DNA of 64,000 nt from assembly GCA_016208305.1 (NCBI GenBank), contig JACQYI010000056.1, positions 150,313 to 214,312 on the forward strand, given 5' to 3'. Source of the DNA: Oscillatoriophycideae cyanobacterium NC_groundwater_1537_Pr4_S-0.65um_50_18. Its GTDB lineage: Bacteria; Cyanobacteriota; Cyanobacteriia; Elainellales; Elainellaceae. The translations under genes were made by a program, and so were the position numbers. Under the pieces are notes generated by a model that worked only from the letters and a program-made list of their open reading frames with translations, was not told the origin of the DNA and did no database searches. Positions 9,991 to 18,865 of the stretch are shown here, in pieces; the stretch's first letter is position 1; the number at the start of each line of letters is the position of its first letter.

Positions 9991-10551
9991 CTAGCTATTC
10001 AAAACAGGATCGTCTTGGGCAACATAGCCAAGCTTCTGGAGAGTCGTCATCACCTTCAAAGCGCTCTCTGAGAGGCTTTCTCCATCGGTTCTACATTCGA
10101 CCTCTGCATTGAGCGGTGGCTCATAGGGGTCGTCAATGCCCGTAAACTGCTTGATTTCTCCGGCGCGTGCCTTCTTATATAGCCCTTTTACATCTCGCTG
10201 TTCACACACAGCCAGCGGCGCGTTGACATAGACTTCAACAAAGTCGCCAATCTTATCGCGCACTTCGTTCCGAATTTGTCGATAGGGCGAGATGGCAGAG
10301 ACTAGGACAATGACGCCATTGCGGCTGAGCAAGTGAGCCACAAACCCAATCCGGCGGATATTTTCATCTCGGTCTTCTTTACTAAAGCCCAAGCCTTTGG
10401 TGAGGTTCTGGCGCACGATGTCGCCGTCGAGTACCTCGACCTTGCGGCCTTGCGCCCGGAGTCGCTGTTCGACTTCCATCCGAATAGTTGTCTTACCTGC
10501 GCCGCTGAGTCCAGTAAACCAAACCGTTACACCACGTTGTTCTTGAATCAT
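9991..10551 (-). CDS. cysC: Adenylylsulfate (APS) kinase
   Basis: It phosphorylates adenosine 5'-phosphosulfate to PAPS in sulfate assimilation. The Walker A loop is GLSGAGKT (14-21). The family motifs LDGDIVRQNLTKGLGFSKEDRDENIRRIG and the FVEVYVNAPLAVCEQRDVKGLY region are present. At 186 residues it is a stand-alone kinase, not fused to ATP sulfurylase. No other sulfate-assimilation gene is adjacent. The ATG at 10551 is well placed, immediately before the conserved core. Confidence 0.95.
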   Translation of the reverse strand: MIQEQRGVTVWFTGLSGAGKTTIRMEVEQRLRAQGRKVEVLDGDIVRQNLTKGLGFSKEDRDENIRRIGFVAHLLSRNGVIVLVSAISPYRQIRNEVRDKIGDFVEVYVNAPLAVCEQRDVKGLYKKARAGEIKQFTGIDDPYEPPLNAEVECRTDGESLSESALKVMTTLQKLGYVAQDDPVLNS

Positions 10552-10964
10552 GCCCTTCAGAATTTGTTTAGAAAATCATAGCTTACGATCGCCCTTCTGC
10601 TAGAACAGGTCAGGTGAGAACCCGCCTGAAAATCTCAGAACCCGCTCAGAGCGATCGAGGCTCTTGTCAGCTCTTTCAAATAAAGGCGAACCTTTGGAAT
10701 CGTTTCATGAGAGACTTTCAGAAGAACCGTTAATCTTTTTAATCAAATTAATCAAATTATTTAAACTTCTCTTCACAAGCAAATTATTGCAGCCCGCCTT
10801 GCAATTGGGTTTAATCGGGTAATTGGCAGTTCAGAACTCATTGGGTAGACACGCAGCCCCTTCGGATGGCCGAATTTTTAGCATTGTTCTAAACTTCAAA
10901 GTTTTTAACCTCCAACCATCGAACCCCCTCAACAGTGGAACAACTCTACGCTCAGCCCGCCCCC
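10552..10964. other. Divergent promoter region of cysC and glgX
   Basis: The gap holds no supported gene. An AT-rich stretch with a 9-bp tandem duplication (AATCAAATT at 10741-10749 and 10750-10758) is the only evident repeat. Promoters for both divergent genes should be here. Confidence 0.4.
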
Positions 10965-13076
10965 ATGAGTCTTCGCCACTCTTACATCTATGGCGGCTTT
11001 CAGCTCCGTCGCGGCATGCCATTTCCATTTGGTGCCACGATCGTTCTGGGAGGCGTCAACTTTTCTATTTTTTCCAACCATGCCACCACGGCAACCTTAG
11101 TCTTATTTAAAAAGGGAGCGCTGGAACCCTTTGCTGAGATTCCTTTCCTCCAAGAGTTTCGCTTGGGGAACGTCGTTAGCATGATTGTTCAAGATCTTGA
11201 TCCCGAAGACTTGGAATATGGCTATCGGGTCGATGGGCCTCGCGATATCAAAGCCGGACACCGATTTGATCCCAGCAACATTCTGCTCGATCCCTATGCT
11301 AAGAGCATCGGCGGACGCAAAGTTTGGGGCACACCTTTACCAGATAGCGAGATTTATCCTTATCGGGCGCAGATTCGAGATAGCGACTTTGTTTGGGATG
11401 GCGATCGCCCCCTAGAAATTCCCGAAGAAGACCTAATCATTTATGAAATGCATGTGCGCGGCTTTACCCGACACCCTTCGTCAGGCGTCAAGCCAGAACA
11501 CCAAGGCACGTTTGCGGGCTTGCAGGAAAAGATTCCTTACCTCAAGTCTTTAGGCATCAACTGTGTTGAACTCATGCCCATCTTTGAATTTGATGAGATG
11601 GACAATCCTCGCAGCAATCCCATAACGGGAGAGCGGCTGTTTAACTACTGGGGTTATAACACGATCGGGTTTTATGCGCCCAAGGCAGGCTACGCGGCTT
11701 CCGGCAAAGATGGCAAACAGCAAAACGAGTTGAAAACGCTGGTCAAGGAACTCCACAGAAACGGGATCGAGGTCATTCTCGATGTGGTGTTTAACCATAC
11801 GGCTGAAGGCAATGAGTTTGGGCCAACTATTTCTTTCCGAGGGTTAGACAACAAAACCTACTACATGCTCACCCCAGAAGGCCATTACTATAACTTCAGC
11901 GGATGCGGCAACACGCTCAACTGCAATCATCCGGTGGTGCGGGTGTTTGTGCTGGACTGCTTGCGCTACTGGGCTTCGGAATATCACATTGATGGGTTCC
12001 GGTTCGATCTCGCGTCGATCCTCGGACGCGATCCTAAGGGTGTCCCGATGGCCAATCCACCCCTGATAGAAACGCTGGCGTTTGATCCCATCTTGGCGAA
12101 GTGTAAGCTGATTGCCGAAGCCTGGGATGCGGGCGGTTTATATCAGGTAGGTTCTTTCCCTGATTACGATCGCTGGGGCGAATGGAACGGCAAATACCGA
12201 GACACCATCCGCAAATTTCTCAAAGGTGAAGGGTTAGTCACAGATTTAGCCCAGCGGCTGCAAGGCTCTCCCGATCTCTATGCCAAAGGCAACCGCACGG
12301 TCGATAGCTCAGTCAACTTCATCACCGCGCATGACGGCTTCACGCTGATGGATTTGGTGTCCTACAACGAGAAGCACAATGAAGATAACGGCGAAGACAA
12401 TCAGGACGGCGGCAACGACAACGAGAGCTGGAACTGCGGTGTAGAGGGAGAAACAGACGACCCAGAAGTGATGGCGCTGCGCTGGCGGCAAATGCGCAAT
12501 GCGATCGGCATTCTGATGGTTAGCCAAGGGATTCCCATGTTGCTGATGGGCGATGAGATGGCGCGGAGCCAGCGGGGTAACAACAATACCTATTGCCACG
12601 ACTCAGAAATCAACTGGCTCGATTGGACGTTGCTCGATACCCACGCCGATTTCTTCCGCTTTGTGCAGCTTTGCATTGCCTTCCGCAATGCCCACCCTAT
12701 CCTGCGCAACCGGGAATACTTCCGCAATCAAGACTATATGGGCAGCGGCTACGCCGATATTAGCTGGCATGGTACCCAAGCCTGGAATGCAGATTGGTCT
12801 GACTATTGCAGCACCCTAGCCTTTATGTTGTCTGGCAAGCATGCTAAGGGCGGAACTGCTGAAGATGACTTTATCTACGTAGCGATGAATACCCATTGGC
12901 AAGCCTATGATTTTGCTTTGCCCGATCTGCCCTTAGGTCAGAAGTGGTATCTCTTTGCCGATACGCACAGGCAACCCCCCGAAGATATCTGGGAACCCGG
13001 CAGTGAACCTGTCTTGCCCAATCAATCTAGTATTTGGGTGGGCGATCGCACCATGGTGATTTTGGTGGGTCGGTAA
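10965..13076 (+). CDS. glgX: Glycogen debranching enzyme GlgX (isoamylase type)
   Basis: It hydrolyses alpha-1,6 branches of glycogen during carbon-store mobilisation. An N-terminal CBM48-like domain (residues about 15-150) precedes the GH13 barrel. Catalytic residues seen from this start are Asp348 in DGFRFDLA, Glu385 in IAEAWDAGG, and the aspartate of FITAHDG. The length, 703 residues, suits bacterial isoamylase/GlgX enzymes. An alternative GTG at 10935 adds ten residues (start MEQLYAQPAP); neither start has a clear ribosome-binding site and the ATG was chosen by codon preference only. Confidence 0.94.
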   Translation: MSLRHSYIYGGFQLRRGMPFPFGATIVLGGVNFSIFSNHATTATLVLFKKGALEPFAEIPFLQEFRLGNVVSMIVQDLDPEDLEYGYRVDGPRDIKAGHRFDPSNILLDPYAKSIGGRKVWGTPLPDSEIYPYRAQIRDSDFVWDGDRPLEIPEEDLIIYEMHVRGFTRHPSSGVKPEHQGTFAGLQEKIPYLKSLGINCVELMPIFEFDEMDNPRSNPITGERLFNYWGYNTIGFYAPKAGYAASGKDGKQQNELKTLVKELHRNGIEVILDVVFNHTAEGNEFGPTISFRGLDNKTYYMLTPEGHYYNFSGCGNTLNCNHPVVRVFVLDCLRYWASEYHIDGFRFDLASILGRDPKGVPMANPPLIETLAFDPILAKCKLIAEAWDAGGLYQVGSFPDYDRWGEWNGKYRDTIRKFLKGEGLVTDLAQRLQGSPDLYAKGNRTVDSSVNFITAHDGFTLMDLVSYNEKHNEDNGEDNQDGGNDNESWNCGVEGETDDPEVMALRWRQMRNAIGILMVSQGIPMLLMGDEMARSQRGNNNTYCHDSEINWLDWTLLDTHADFFRFVQLCIAFRNAHPILRNREYFRNQDYMGSGYADISWHGTQAWNADWSDYCSTLAFMLSGKHAKGGTAEDDFIYVAMNTHWQAYDFALPDLPLGQKWYLFADTHRQPPEDIWEPGSEPVLPNQSSIWVGDRTMVILVGR

Positions 13077-13208
13077 CAGCCCCCCTGAGAAACTATGAAG
13101 CGCGCTATAAAGAAGCCTTGCACCCCTTGCACCAGTTGAAACTTGTTGCATTACACTGGTGGATGTTAAAGTAGTAGACGAGTTTCATTTCGGTTGATTC
13201 AGTGTTGT

Positions 13209-13244
13209 CTCTGCGGGATTTTTGCCCTCTGCGAGATTTTTGCA
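13209..13244 (+). repeat. Two-copy 18-bp tandem repeat in RRM-gene leader
   Basis: Two adjacent 18-base units (13209-13226 and 13227-13244, differing at two positions) share CTCTGCG.GATTTTTGC. They lie 59-94 bases before the RNA-binding protein start and are probably transcribed as part of its leader. Confidence 0.6.
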
Positions 13245-13302
13245 TTGGCTGGGCGTTTCTCCGAATCTCGCTCTCTACATTCCATGATCTGGAGGATCAT
13301 CC

Positions 13303-13653
13303 ATGTCAATTTATGTGGGCAACTTGTCCTACCAGGTTGCCGAAGAAGATATCACAGCTATCTTCGCTGAATACGGTACGGTTAAGCGCGTTCAACTTCC
13401 TGTCGATCGTGAAACAGGTCGGATGCGTGGATTTGGTTTCGTTGAAATGTCGTCTGACGCTGAAGAAACAGCTGCCATTGAAGCGCTAGATGGCGCTGAG
13501 TGGATGGGTCGTGATCTGCGCGTTAACAAAGCTAAGCCTCGCGAAGAGCGTCCTCGTTCTTCTGGCGGTGGCTGGGGTGGCGGCGGCGGCGGCGGCGGCA
13601 ACAGCTATGGCGGCGGTGGCGGCGGTGGTCGCGGTCGCAACGATCGCTACTAA
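13303..13653 (+). CDS. Glycine-rich RRM RNA-binding protein (Rbp type)
   Basis: A single RRM domain occupies residues 1-82, with RNP2 IYVGNL (3-8) and RNP1 RGFGFVEM (42-49). The tail of about 30 residues is almost pure Gly with Arg, Tyr and Trp, ending RGRNDRY. Cyanobacterial Rbp proteins of this form bind single-stranded RNA; in Anabaena several are cold-induced, and others help localise mRNAs at thylakoids. A textbook GGAGG (13291-13295) sits 7 bases before the ATG, unusual among the genes here and suggesting strong translation. A long 5' leader (13077-13302) and a strong terminator isolate it as a single gene. Confidence 0.94.
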   Translation: MSIYVGNLSYQVAEEDITAIFAEYGTVKRVQLPVDRETGRMRGFGFVEMSSDAEETAAIEALDGAEWMGRDLRVNKAKPREERPRSSGGGWGGGGGGGGNSYGGGGGGGRGRNDRY

Positions 13654-13808
13654 GCTCCACTATTCTCAATTCTGGCTTTAACGGCTACTAGACTCAAGTG
13701 ACAAAGCTTAACTACGCTTCGTTGGTTTCATACAACTAGCTAATTCTTGCAGGCGTTGGAGTTTTTGACTCTACGTCTTTTTGAGCTGGAAATTTAATTT
13801 CTTAAAGA

Positions 13809-13834
13809 GGGTGCATGAGTATGCATCCTTTTTT
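13809..13834 (+). terminator. Rho-independent terminator of the RRM gene
   Basis: GGGTGCAT (13809-13816) pairs with ATGCATCC (13821-13828), with one G-T pair and a GAGT loop, followed directly by six T. It lies about 155 bases beyond the stop codon, implying a long 3' untranslated region. Confidence 0.85.
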
Positions 13835-13879
13835 GCTTTTGTGGCTGTTGCAATGGGGTCTAAGACTTTTTATTGAAAG

Positions 13880-13913
13880 ACATTTTTGTAATGTAGTATA
13901 CCCACAAAAATGT
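13880..13913. terminator. Weak AT-rich hairpin before the TrmJ gene end
   Basis: ACATTTTTGT (13880-13889) pairs exactly with ACAAAAATGT (13904-13913). It lies just outside the stop of the minus-strand methyltransferase gene and may end that transcript. Confidence 0.4.
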
Positions 13914-13919
13914 TTCGCC

Positions 13920-14765
13920 TTACCCGTCTTGGCTACGGCTATATTCAGAGTCCTCCTCTGGCTTGGCTGATATTTCTGGCTTGGCTGCCCTTCGCAAGGC
14001 CCATTCCATTTGCCTCAAGATTCCTCGCATCATTGCGACCTCTGCCTCCGATGGATAGGCTCGATTAAACAACCGCCGAAATTTTTCCATCCGGCTAGAC
14101 GAAGTGTGGGAATATAAATAGCCGATCTTCAACAATAAAGCTTCGAGCTGTTGATAGTAGCCTTCTAAAACTTCTAGAGGGGCTAGCTCAGAGAAAGGCT
14201 GAGCCGGAAATTCGGGGAGTGCTGCTGGAGCAGTGGACAACCTTGGAGATGAAGAAATAGCCTCCATGTGAAGCTCATAGCAGCAAACAGCGACGGCCTG
14301 CGCCAAATTAAGCGAAGGATAGAGATCCGTTGAGGGGATGCGAATGAATCGCTGAGCGTAGTTCAACTCTTCTTTAGTAAGACCTCGGTCTTCGCGGCCA
14401 AAGATCAGGGCAGACTGCCAGGTGGGGCGATCGGGGGGCAGGTCTAAAAGCCAGGGTAGTGCCCCTCTAGGCGACTCTAGGGGAATGGTAAGCGCCGTGC
14501 GATCGCGTCCGGTGGTGGCGATCGCTTTTTGGCAGCCCTGTAAGGCCGCGGGCAGACTGGGAGCTTCTTGAGCAGCTTCTAAGATATCGGCAGCATGAAC
14601 GGCCATCTGGCGAGCCTCTGGGCTAGCGCGATCGCACTGCGGATTGACGAGCACGAGCTGACTCAGCCCCATATTTTTCATCACGCGCGCCACTGAGCCA
14701 ACGTTGAGCGCCCCTGCTGGCTCAACCAAGATAATTTTGACCTGGGCTAACGGGGTTTCAGGCAT
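13920..14765 (-). CDS. SPOUT-class RNA 2'-O-methyltransferase, TrmJ-like
   Basis: The N-terminal about 170 residues form a SpoU/TrmH-type knotted methyltransferase domain. Motifs seen are the start VKIILVEPAGALNVGSVARVMKNMG, the SAM-binding loop ALIFGREDRGLTKEEL and the knot motif IPSTDLYPSLNLAQAVAV. This set, with a helical C-terminal extension of about 100 residues, fits the TrmJ group that methylates position 32 of tRNAs. Exact substrate is inferred from family. The length of 281 residues is slightly longer than E. coli TrmJ, and the tail ends in a charged variable segment. Confidence 0.88.
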   Translation of the reverse strand: MPETPLAQVKIILVEPAGALNVGSVARVMKNMGLSQLVLVNPQCDRASPEARQMAVHAADILEAAQEAPSLPAALQGCQKAIATTGRDRTALTIPLESPRGALPWLLDLPPDRPTWQSALIFGREDRGLTKEELNYAQRFIRIPSTDLYPSLNLAQAVAVCCYELHMEAISSSPRLSTAPAALPEFPAQPFSELAPLEVLEGYYQQLEALLLKIGYLYSHTSSSRMEKFRRLFNRAYPSEAEVAMMRGILRQMEWALRRAAKPEISAKPEEDSEYSRSQDG

Positions 14766-14899
14766 GGTAATAGAAAAAGAGAGCAGCAGGAACTCAGAAT
14801 ATTAGACTATAAAACACTATATAAATAATTGTTAAGATTGAAGCTCTCCATCTTGATGGATTCACCTCTTCCCCTCTTTCCACCCTACCTCTAAATGCT

Positions 14900-15118
14900 A
14901 TGGGACGTTCACGCGACAAGCAGGAGTCTTTAGGACGCGTTCGTTCTAAAGCTGACTTGCCTACCAAAATCTGTGTAGTATGCCAGCGCCCTTTTACCTG
15001 GCGAAAAAAATGGGAAGATTGCTGGGACGAAGTGAAATACTGCTCAGAGCGATGTCGGCGGCATCGATCGCAAGCAGCAGGACATTCGGAAACTGAAAGA
15101 CCAAAGACTCAAGATTAG
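14900..15118 (+). CDS. DUF2256 small zinc-binding protein
   Basis: A 72-residue protein with the strongly conserved block ICVVCQRPFTWRKKWEDC followed by WDEVKYCSERCRRHR. Cys25, Cys28, Cys48 and Cys52 are positioned to bind zinc. This is the DUF2256 family, whose function is unknown; bacterial members are often encoded near cryptochrome/photolyase-related genes, which are absent here. The stop lies 27 bases before the next gene on the same strand, so the two are probably co-transcribed. Confidence 0.9.
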   Translation: MGRSRDKQESLGRVRSKADLPTKICVVCQRPFTWRKKWEDCWDEVKYCSERCRRHRSQAAGHSETERPKTQD

Positions 15119-15145
15119 CGGCTTAAAGGTGAGGGGTATCAAGAC

Positions 15146-16063
15146 ATGCAGCCTAAGTTAATTATTCACGGGGGAGCAGGTCTCCACGGCAAGGGCAATT
15201 TAGAAGAAGTCAGGCGATCGCTGTATGCCGTAATTGACGAGGTTTACCCCATGTTGGTGTTGGGTGCTGAAGCCGAAGCAGCTGTGGTAAGAGGCTGTCA
15301 GCTTCTAGAGGACAATCCTCGCTTCAATTCGGGTACAGGTTCTGTGCTGCAATCAGATGGACAAATCCGCATGAGTGCTTCGCTCATGAGCGGTACAGCG
15401 CAGCGGTTTAGTGGTGTAATCAATGTTTCGCGGGTTAAAAATCCGATCGAGCTAGCCAAATATCTCCAAACCTCAGACGATCGCGTTCTCTCAGACTTTG
15501 GCGCAACCGAGCTGGCGAGAGAGCTAAATATTCCCTCTTTTGATCCGCTGATCAAGTCTCGAATTAAAGAATGGATGGAAGAGCGCGAACACAACTTTAG
15601 CCGAGCAATGGCGGATGTGATGGCCGATCCGGAAGCCGGACGGGGCACAATTGGCGTTGTCGCTTTAGATAGCCAAGGGCGATTGGCGGTAGGCACCTCT
15701 ACAGGCGGCAAAGGCTTTGAGCGGGTCGGTCGGGTCAGCGACTCTGCTACGCCTGCGGGCAACTATGCTGCTCTAGATGCTGCCGTGAGCTGCACAGGCA
15801 TCGGAGAGGACATTCTTGATGAATGTTTTGCGGCGCGGGTAGTCGTGCGGGTAACAGACGGCATGGCAATTCATGATGCTTTTGCTAAATCTTTTGAGGA
15901 AGCCGCCCGCAATAAGCGAGATTTTGGAGCGATCGGCATTGAGGCAAATGGGACGATCGCCTGGGGCAAAACCAGCGAAGTGTTGATTTCAGCCTGCCAC
16001 AATGGGGAAGAGGTCAACGACACTTTAGAATCCGGCATTGGGGTAGAGACTGGCATCTTTTAG
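15146..16063 (+). CDS. Isoaspartyl peptidase / type-2 L-asparaginase
   Basis: This Ntn-hydrolase cleaves isoaspartyl dipeptides and L-asparagine after self-cleavage into two subunits. The start LIIHGGAGLHG is the family hallmark. The autoproteolytic site is Gly167-Thr168 in GRGTIGVVALD, with Thr168 as nucleophile of the beta subunit. The substrate loops RVSDSATPAGNYA and CTGIGED follow. At 305 residues it matches the plant-type asparaginase family. It likely recycles damaged (isomerised) peptides. It is co-oriented with DUF2256 with a 27-base spacer. Confidence 0.93.
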   Translation: MQPKLIIHGGAGLHGKGNLEEVRRSLYAVIDEVYPMLVLGAEAEAAVVRGCQLLEDNPRFNSGTGSVLQSDGQIRMSASLMSGTAQRFSGVINVSRVKNPIELAKYLQTSDDRVLSDFGATELARELNIPSFDPLIKSRIKEWMEEREHNFSRAMADVMADPEAGRGTIGVVALDSQGRLAVGTSTGGKGFERVGRVSDSATPAGNYAALDAAVSCTGIGEDILDECFAARVVVRVTDGMAIHDAFAKSFEEAARNKRDFGAIGIEANGTIAWGKTSEVLISACHNGEEVNDTLESGIGVETGIF

Positions 16064-16095
16064 GAGGCAGGCAAAGACTGAGGGGCAAAGCCTCA

Positions 16096-16149
16096 GGGCT
16101 TCAGCCAGAAGGGTTTCCCGATCGCCCCTTTTAGCCAGCGCTGAAGCCC
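16096..16149. repeat. 10-bp inverted repeat after the peptidase gene
   Basis: GGGCTTCAGC (16096-16105) and GCTGAAGCCC (16140-16149) are exact complements separated by 34 bases. The element lies 33 bases after the isoaspartyl peptidase stop and could form a terminator or 3'-end stabiliser, but no T-run follows. Confidence 0.4.
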
Positions 16150-16269
16150 CATAGCGCCCTTTAAAAGCTTCGAGCGTGGCCTGGAAATTTCGCTTAACCC
16201 TGCCACGCTCAGGCAACGCATATTCTCAGGGTGGACTATCCTTAGAAAAGCGATTTTGAGAAAGTCACA

Positions 16270-16596
16270 ATGCAAGTTTTGCTGGTTTGCCTGGTGCTGT
16301 TTTTTGTTGCCTCTGAGCTATATCAGTGGATGCAGGGGATGACCTTACCTCTGCCCATGCTGATTGCCGCAGGAATAGTGCTGGCGATCGCTTCAAATCT
16401 TCGCAATCTATCGGTACCATCTTGGAACGCCCATCTCTTTCAAGCCAGTGCGACCTTGCCTACCCTGCCTGAGCCAGTCGTGCTTCAATCCGTGGTACCT
16501 GAGCCAGTTACACCTGAGCTAGTCGCACCTGAGCTAATCGCACCTGAGCCGAGCGCGCTCAAGGCATCAGTGCAGTTGCCCAATTTTATTTCTTAA
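16270..16596 (+). CDS. Small membrane protein with Pro-Glu repeat tail
   Basis: No family is recognised for this 108-residue protein. Two hydrophobic helices (about 1-17 and 24-43) suggest a membrane hairpin. The second half is a proline/glutamate-rich tail built from five-residue repeats of the form PE[PL][VI]x (VTPELVAPELIAPEP), encoded by degenerate 15-bp units at 16498-16557. The ATG at 16270 is preceded by AAAGTCACA with no clear ribosome-binding site. The open frame with codon use like its neighbours and a membrane-then-linker layout makes it probably real. Confidence 0.55.
   Translation: MQVLLVCLVLFFVASELYQWMQGMTLPLPMLIAAGIVLAIASNLRNLSVPSWNAHLFQASATLPTLPEPVVLQSVVPEPVTPELVAPELIAPEPSALKASVQLPNFIS
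16498..16557 (+). repeat. In-frame 15-bp tandem repeat (PExxx)
   Basis: Four degenerate 15-base units beginning CCTGAGC encode PEPVT, PELVA, PELIA and PEPSA in the tail of the small membrane protein. Confidence 0.75.
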
Positions 16597-16659
16597 ATGC
16601 AGCCTGTCTGGAGGGCGATCGCTAAACCAGCAGCGAATCAATTGGGCTAGGGTCAATTG

Positions 16660-16712
16660 GGCGATCGTCCTGCAAAGCATGAAGTCTTTGCTTTCGGGTG
16701 AGGACGATCGCC
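16660..16712. terminator. Compound hairpin between convergent genes
   Basis: GGCGATCGTCCT (16660-16671) pairs perfectly with 16701-16712. Directly inside it GCAAAG (16672-16677) pairs with CTTTGC (16686-16691). The outer arms carry the HIP1 core CGATCG. The gap lies between a plus-strand and a minus-strand gene end, so a bidirectional 3'-end structure is likely. Confidence 0.6.
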
Positions 16713-16721
16713 TTTCACGCA

Positions 16722-16754
16722 AAGATCCTGGGAACAGCACGCATTTAGGATCTT
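16722..16754. terminator. Second hairpin in the same convergent gap
   Basis: AAGATCCT (16722-16729) pairs with AGGATCTT (16747-16754) around a 17-base loop, 22 bases before the SDR gene's stop codon. With the hairpin at 16660 it forms a two-stem end region. Confidence 0.5.
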
Positions 16755-16775
16755 GTTTGCACCTTCTCGCATCTC

Positions 16776-17606
16776 CTATCTGTAATCAGTAGACTCAGCC
16801 AGAGCTTGCCATTTGGCCGTTTCTTGCTCAACGTAGGCGTTTTTCTCCGCGATCGCTCTCAGAGTATCTGTGCCTAAAGGCAAGCGCAGAGGCGGTTCAT
16901 TTGCATTGACAATTTCAAGGATGGCTTGGGCGAGTTTCGTCGGATCTCCAGGCTGCTGATAATTTCGTTCAGTCGCCATATCACCCGTTTTTCCGACCGT
17001 TTGAGCATAATCCGGTAGCTGTACGGCACTACGACGTAACGAACTGCTATCGAGAAAATTGGTACGGAAGAACCCTGGCTCAATCACTGTCGCGTGAATT
17101 CCTAACGGCGCTAACTCGTGATACAAGGCTTCGGTAATCCCTTCAACCGCAAACTTAGTCGAGCCGTAAATTCCCCATCCTGGGTAAGAACGATAGCCCC
17201 CAATCGATGAAATATTAATAATGTGTCCGGAGTGATGCTGACGCATGCTGGGTAGCACTGCACGAGTGACATTCAGTAGTCCAAAAACATTGGTGCGATA
17301 GACGCTCTCAACTTCTTCAGCACTGCACTCTTCGATCGCTCCTAACAAGCCAAATCCAGCGTTATTAATCACAACATCAATCTGTCCAAATTTTTCTAGA
17401 GCTATAGCAACAGCCTCTTTTACCTGAGACTCGTTTGTGACATCCATACCAAGGGTCAAGGCATCTTTATGGGCTGCAAATTGCTGCAAATCGGTTTGAT
17501 TGCGGGCGGTTGCAATTAATTTGTCCCCAACTGCCAAAACTGCTTTAGCAATTTCGGCTCCAAAGCCGCGTGAAGCACCCGTAATTAGCCATGTTTTTTG
17601 AGGCAT
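16776..17606 (-). CDS. Short-chain dehydrogenase/reductase
   Basis: A classical SDR of 276 residues. The cofactor motif TGASRGFG lies at 9-16, NNAG follows in the fourth strand, and the catalytic Ser (NISSIGG), Tyr and Lys (YGSTKFAVEG) are all present. The C-terminal region resembles the group that acts on small carbonyls and steroid-like compounds; the actual substrate is unknown. The frame extends 12 codons upstream to 17642, but MPQKTWLITGASRG is the family start. It is divergent from an AraC-type regulator whose N-terminal domain type is commonly paired with oxidoreductases, so it is probably that regulator's target. Confidence 0.9.
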   Translation of the reverse strand: MPQKTWLITGASRGFGAEIAKAVLAVGDKLIATARNQTDLQQFAAHKDALTLGMDVTNESQVKEAVAIALEKFGQIDVVINNAGFGLLGAIEECSAEEVESVYRTNVFGLLNVTRAVLPSMRQHHSGHIINISSIGGYRSYPGWGIYGSTKFAVEGITEALYHELAPLGIHATVIEPGFFRTNFLDSSSLRRSAVQLPDYAQTVGKTGDMATERNYQQPGDPTKLAQAILEIVNANEPPLRLPLGTDTLRAIAEKNAYVEQETAKWQALAESTDYR

Positions 17607-17881
17607 CCGTTTTCTCCATTTGTAATCAGTTATTGTCAGCATTTGTTCATCGAACGAGTATCGATCTCGTTGCCCAATCGTTGGCTCAATCCAGGCATCA
17701 CTGCAATTTGCCGTATCTTGCTATTGCCTTATCCTTTCATGTCCTTCTTGGCATGAGTTCATCCTATGCTTGAAAAAGCTGACACTAAATACATAAACCT
17801 CGCACGTTATTGCCTAATCCTCTCAAGCAGCAGAGTGGCAAGAGAAAAGATCCTCTATGATGAGTGCAAGAGAACGATGAG

Positions 17882-18817
17882 ATGGCTCAGGAATCCAGTA
17901 TGGCGATTGAAGTACTGAAGCAGAGGATCGCGATCGATTCCTGTCAAGAACTAGCCACATTAGTGACTCAGCACACCAATGGCAAGGGAAATGGTATCCA
18001 TTCAACCGCGATCGCTCAGTTAGAGTTTATGCAGGAATCTGCTGCGCCTACAGCACTCTGCGCAGTGTATGAACCAACACTTTGCATCATTCTCCAAGGC
18101 AAAAAAGAAACTTTATTGGGCAAGGAAACCTATCGGTACGGTGCAGCTCAATACATCGTTGTTACAGTAGATTTGCCGCTAAATGGCTTGATTGTAGAAG
18201 CGACACCAGACAAGCCATATTTAGGGTTCAAACTGAGTTTAGACGCGACTCAACTTTGGAGTATTATCGACCAAATTCAGCCCAGCACAGGCAATCAAGA
18301 AACCTCAGTTCGAGGCTTGTTCGTCAGCGATGCTGATAAACCGTTAATAGATTGTGCCATCAGACTAACGCAGCTTTTAGATACGCCACAAGATATTCCT
18401 TTCCTGGCAACGATGATTATTCGCGAAATTTATTACCGCCTTTTAATGGGCGAACAAAACGAAGCAGTTCGCCAGATTGCCACATTCGGAAGTCATATGC
18501 AGCGCGTTGCGGCAGTGATCAATCTGATCAAAGCTGATTTTACACAATTATTACGGGTTAATGATCTGGCTCAGCAAGCGAACATGTCTCCTGCCTCATT
18601 CCATCGTCATTTCAAGGCAGTCACCTCAATGAGTCCATTGCAGTATCAAAAACAGTTGAGGTTGTTGGAAGCCCGACGTCTAATGCTGACTGGAGCTGAT
18701 GCGACCCTTGCAGCCTATCAAGTGGGTTATGAGAGTCCCTCACAATTTAGCCGTGAATATTCCCGTATGTTCGGTGCGCCGCCCATTAAAGATATTGAAC
18801 GTTTACGGATGGCCTAA
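17882..18817 (+). CDS. AraC-family transcription regulator (AraC_N type)
   Basis: The N-terminal about 180 residues form the cupin-like AraC_N domain, recognisable by CAVYEPTLCIILQGKKE and by the QYIVVTVDLPL segment. The C-terminal about 100 residues hold two helix-turn-helix units: LLRVNDLAQQANMSPASFHRHFK and the second ending ESPSQFSREYSRMFG. Regulators of this subclass respond to small molecules and usually activate a divergent oxidoreductase gene, here the SDR. The ATG at 17882 was chosen; a GTG six codons upstream (17864) and an ATG six codons downstream (17900) are alternatives. The 275-base divergent gap must contain its operator. Confidence 0.92.
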   Translation: MAQESSMAIEVLKQRIAIDSCQELATLVTQHTNGKGNGIHSTAIAQLEFMQESAAPTALCAVYEPTLCIILQGKKETLLGKETYRYGAAQYIVVTVDLPLNGLIVEATPDKPYLGFKLSLDATQLWSIIDQIQPSTGNQETSVRGLFVSDADKPLIDCAIRLTQLLDTPQDIPFLATMIIREIYYRLLMGEQNEAVRQIATFGSHMQRVAAVINLIKADFTQLLRVNDLAQQANMSPASFHRHFKAVTSMSPLQYQKQLRLLEARRLMLTGADATLAAYQVGYESPSQFSREYSRMFGAPPIKDIERLRMA

Positions 18818-18865
18818 ATAGCTGCCTAAATAACTTTAGACGCCAGGAGGCAAGTTGCTGAAGGT

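Noticed and set aside
13209..13244. Tandem repeat before the RRM gene as a cold-shock thermosensor
   Set aside because: The repeat does not form a clear stem with the ribosome-binding site; a regulatory role is not supported beyond its location.
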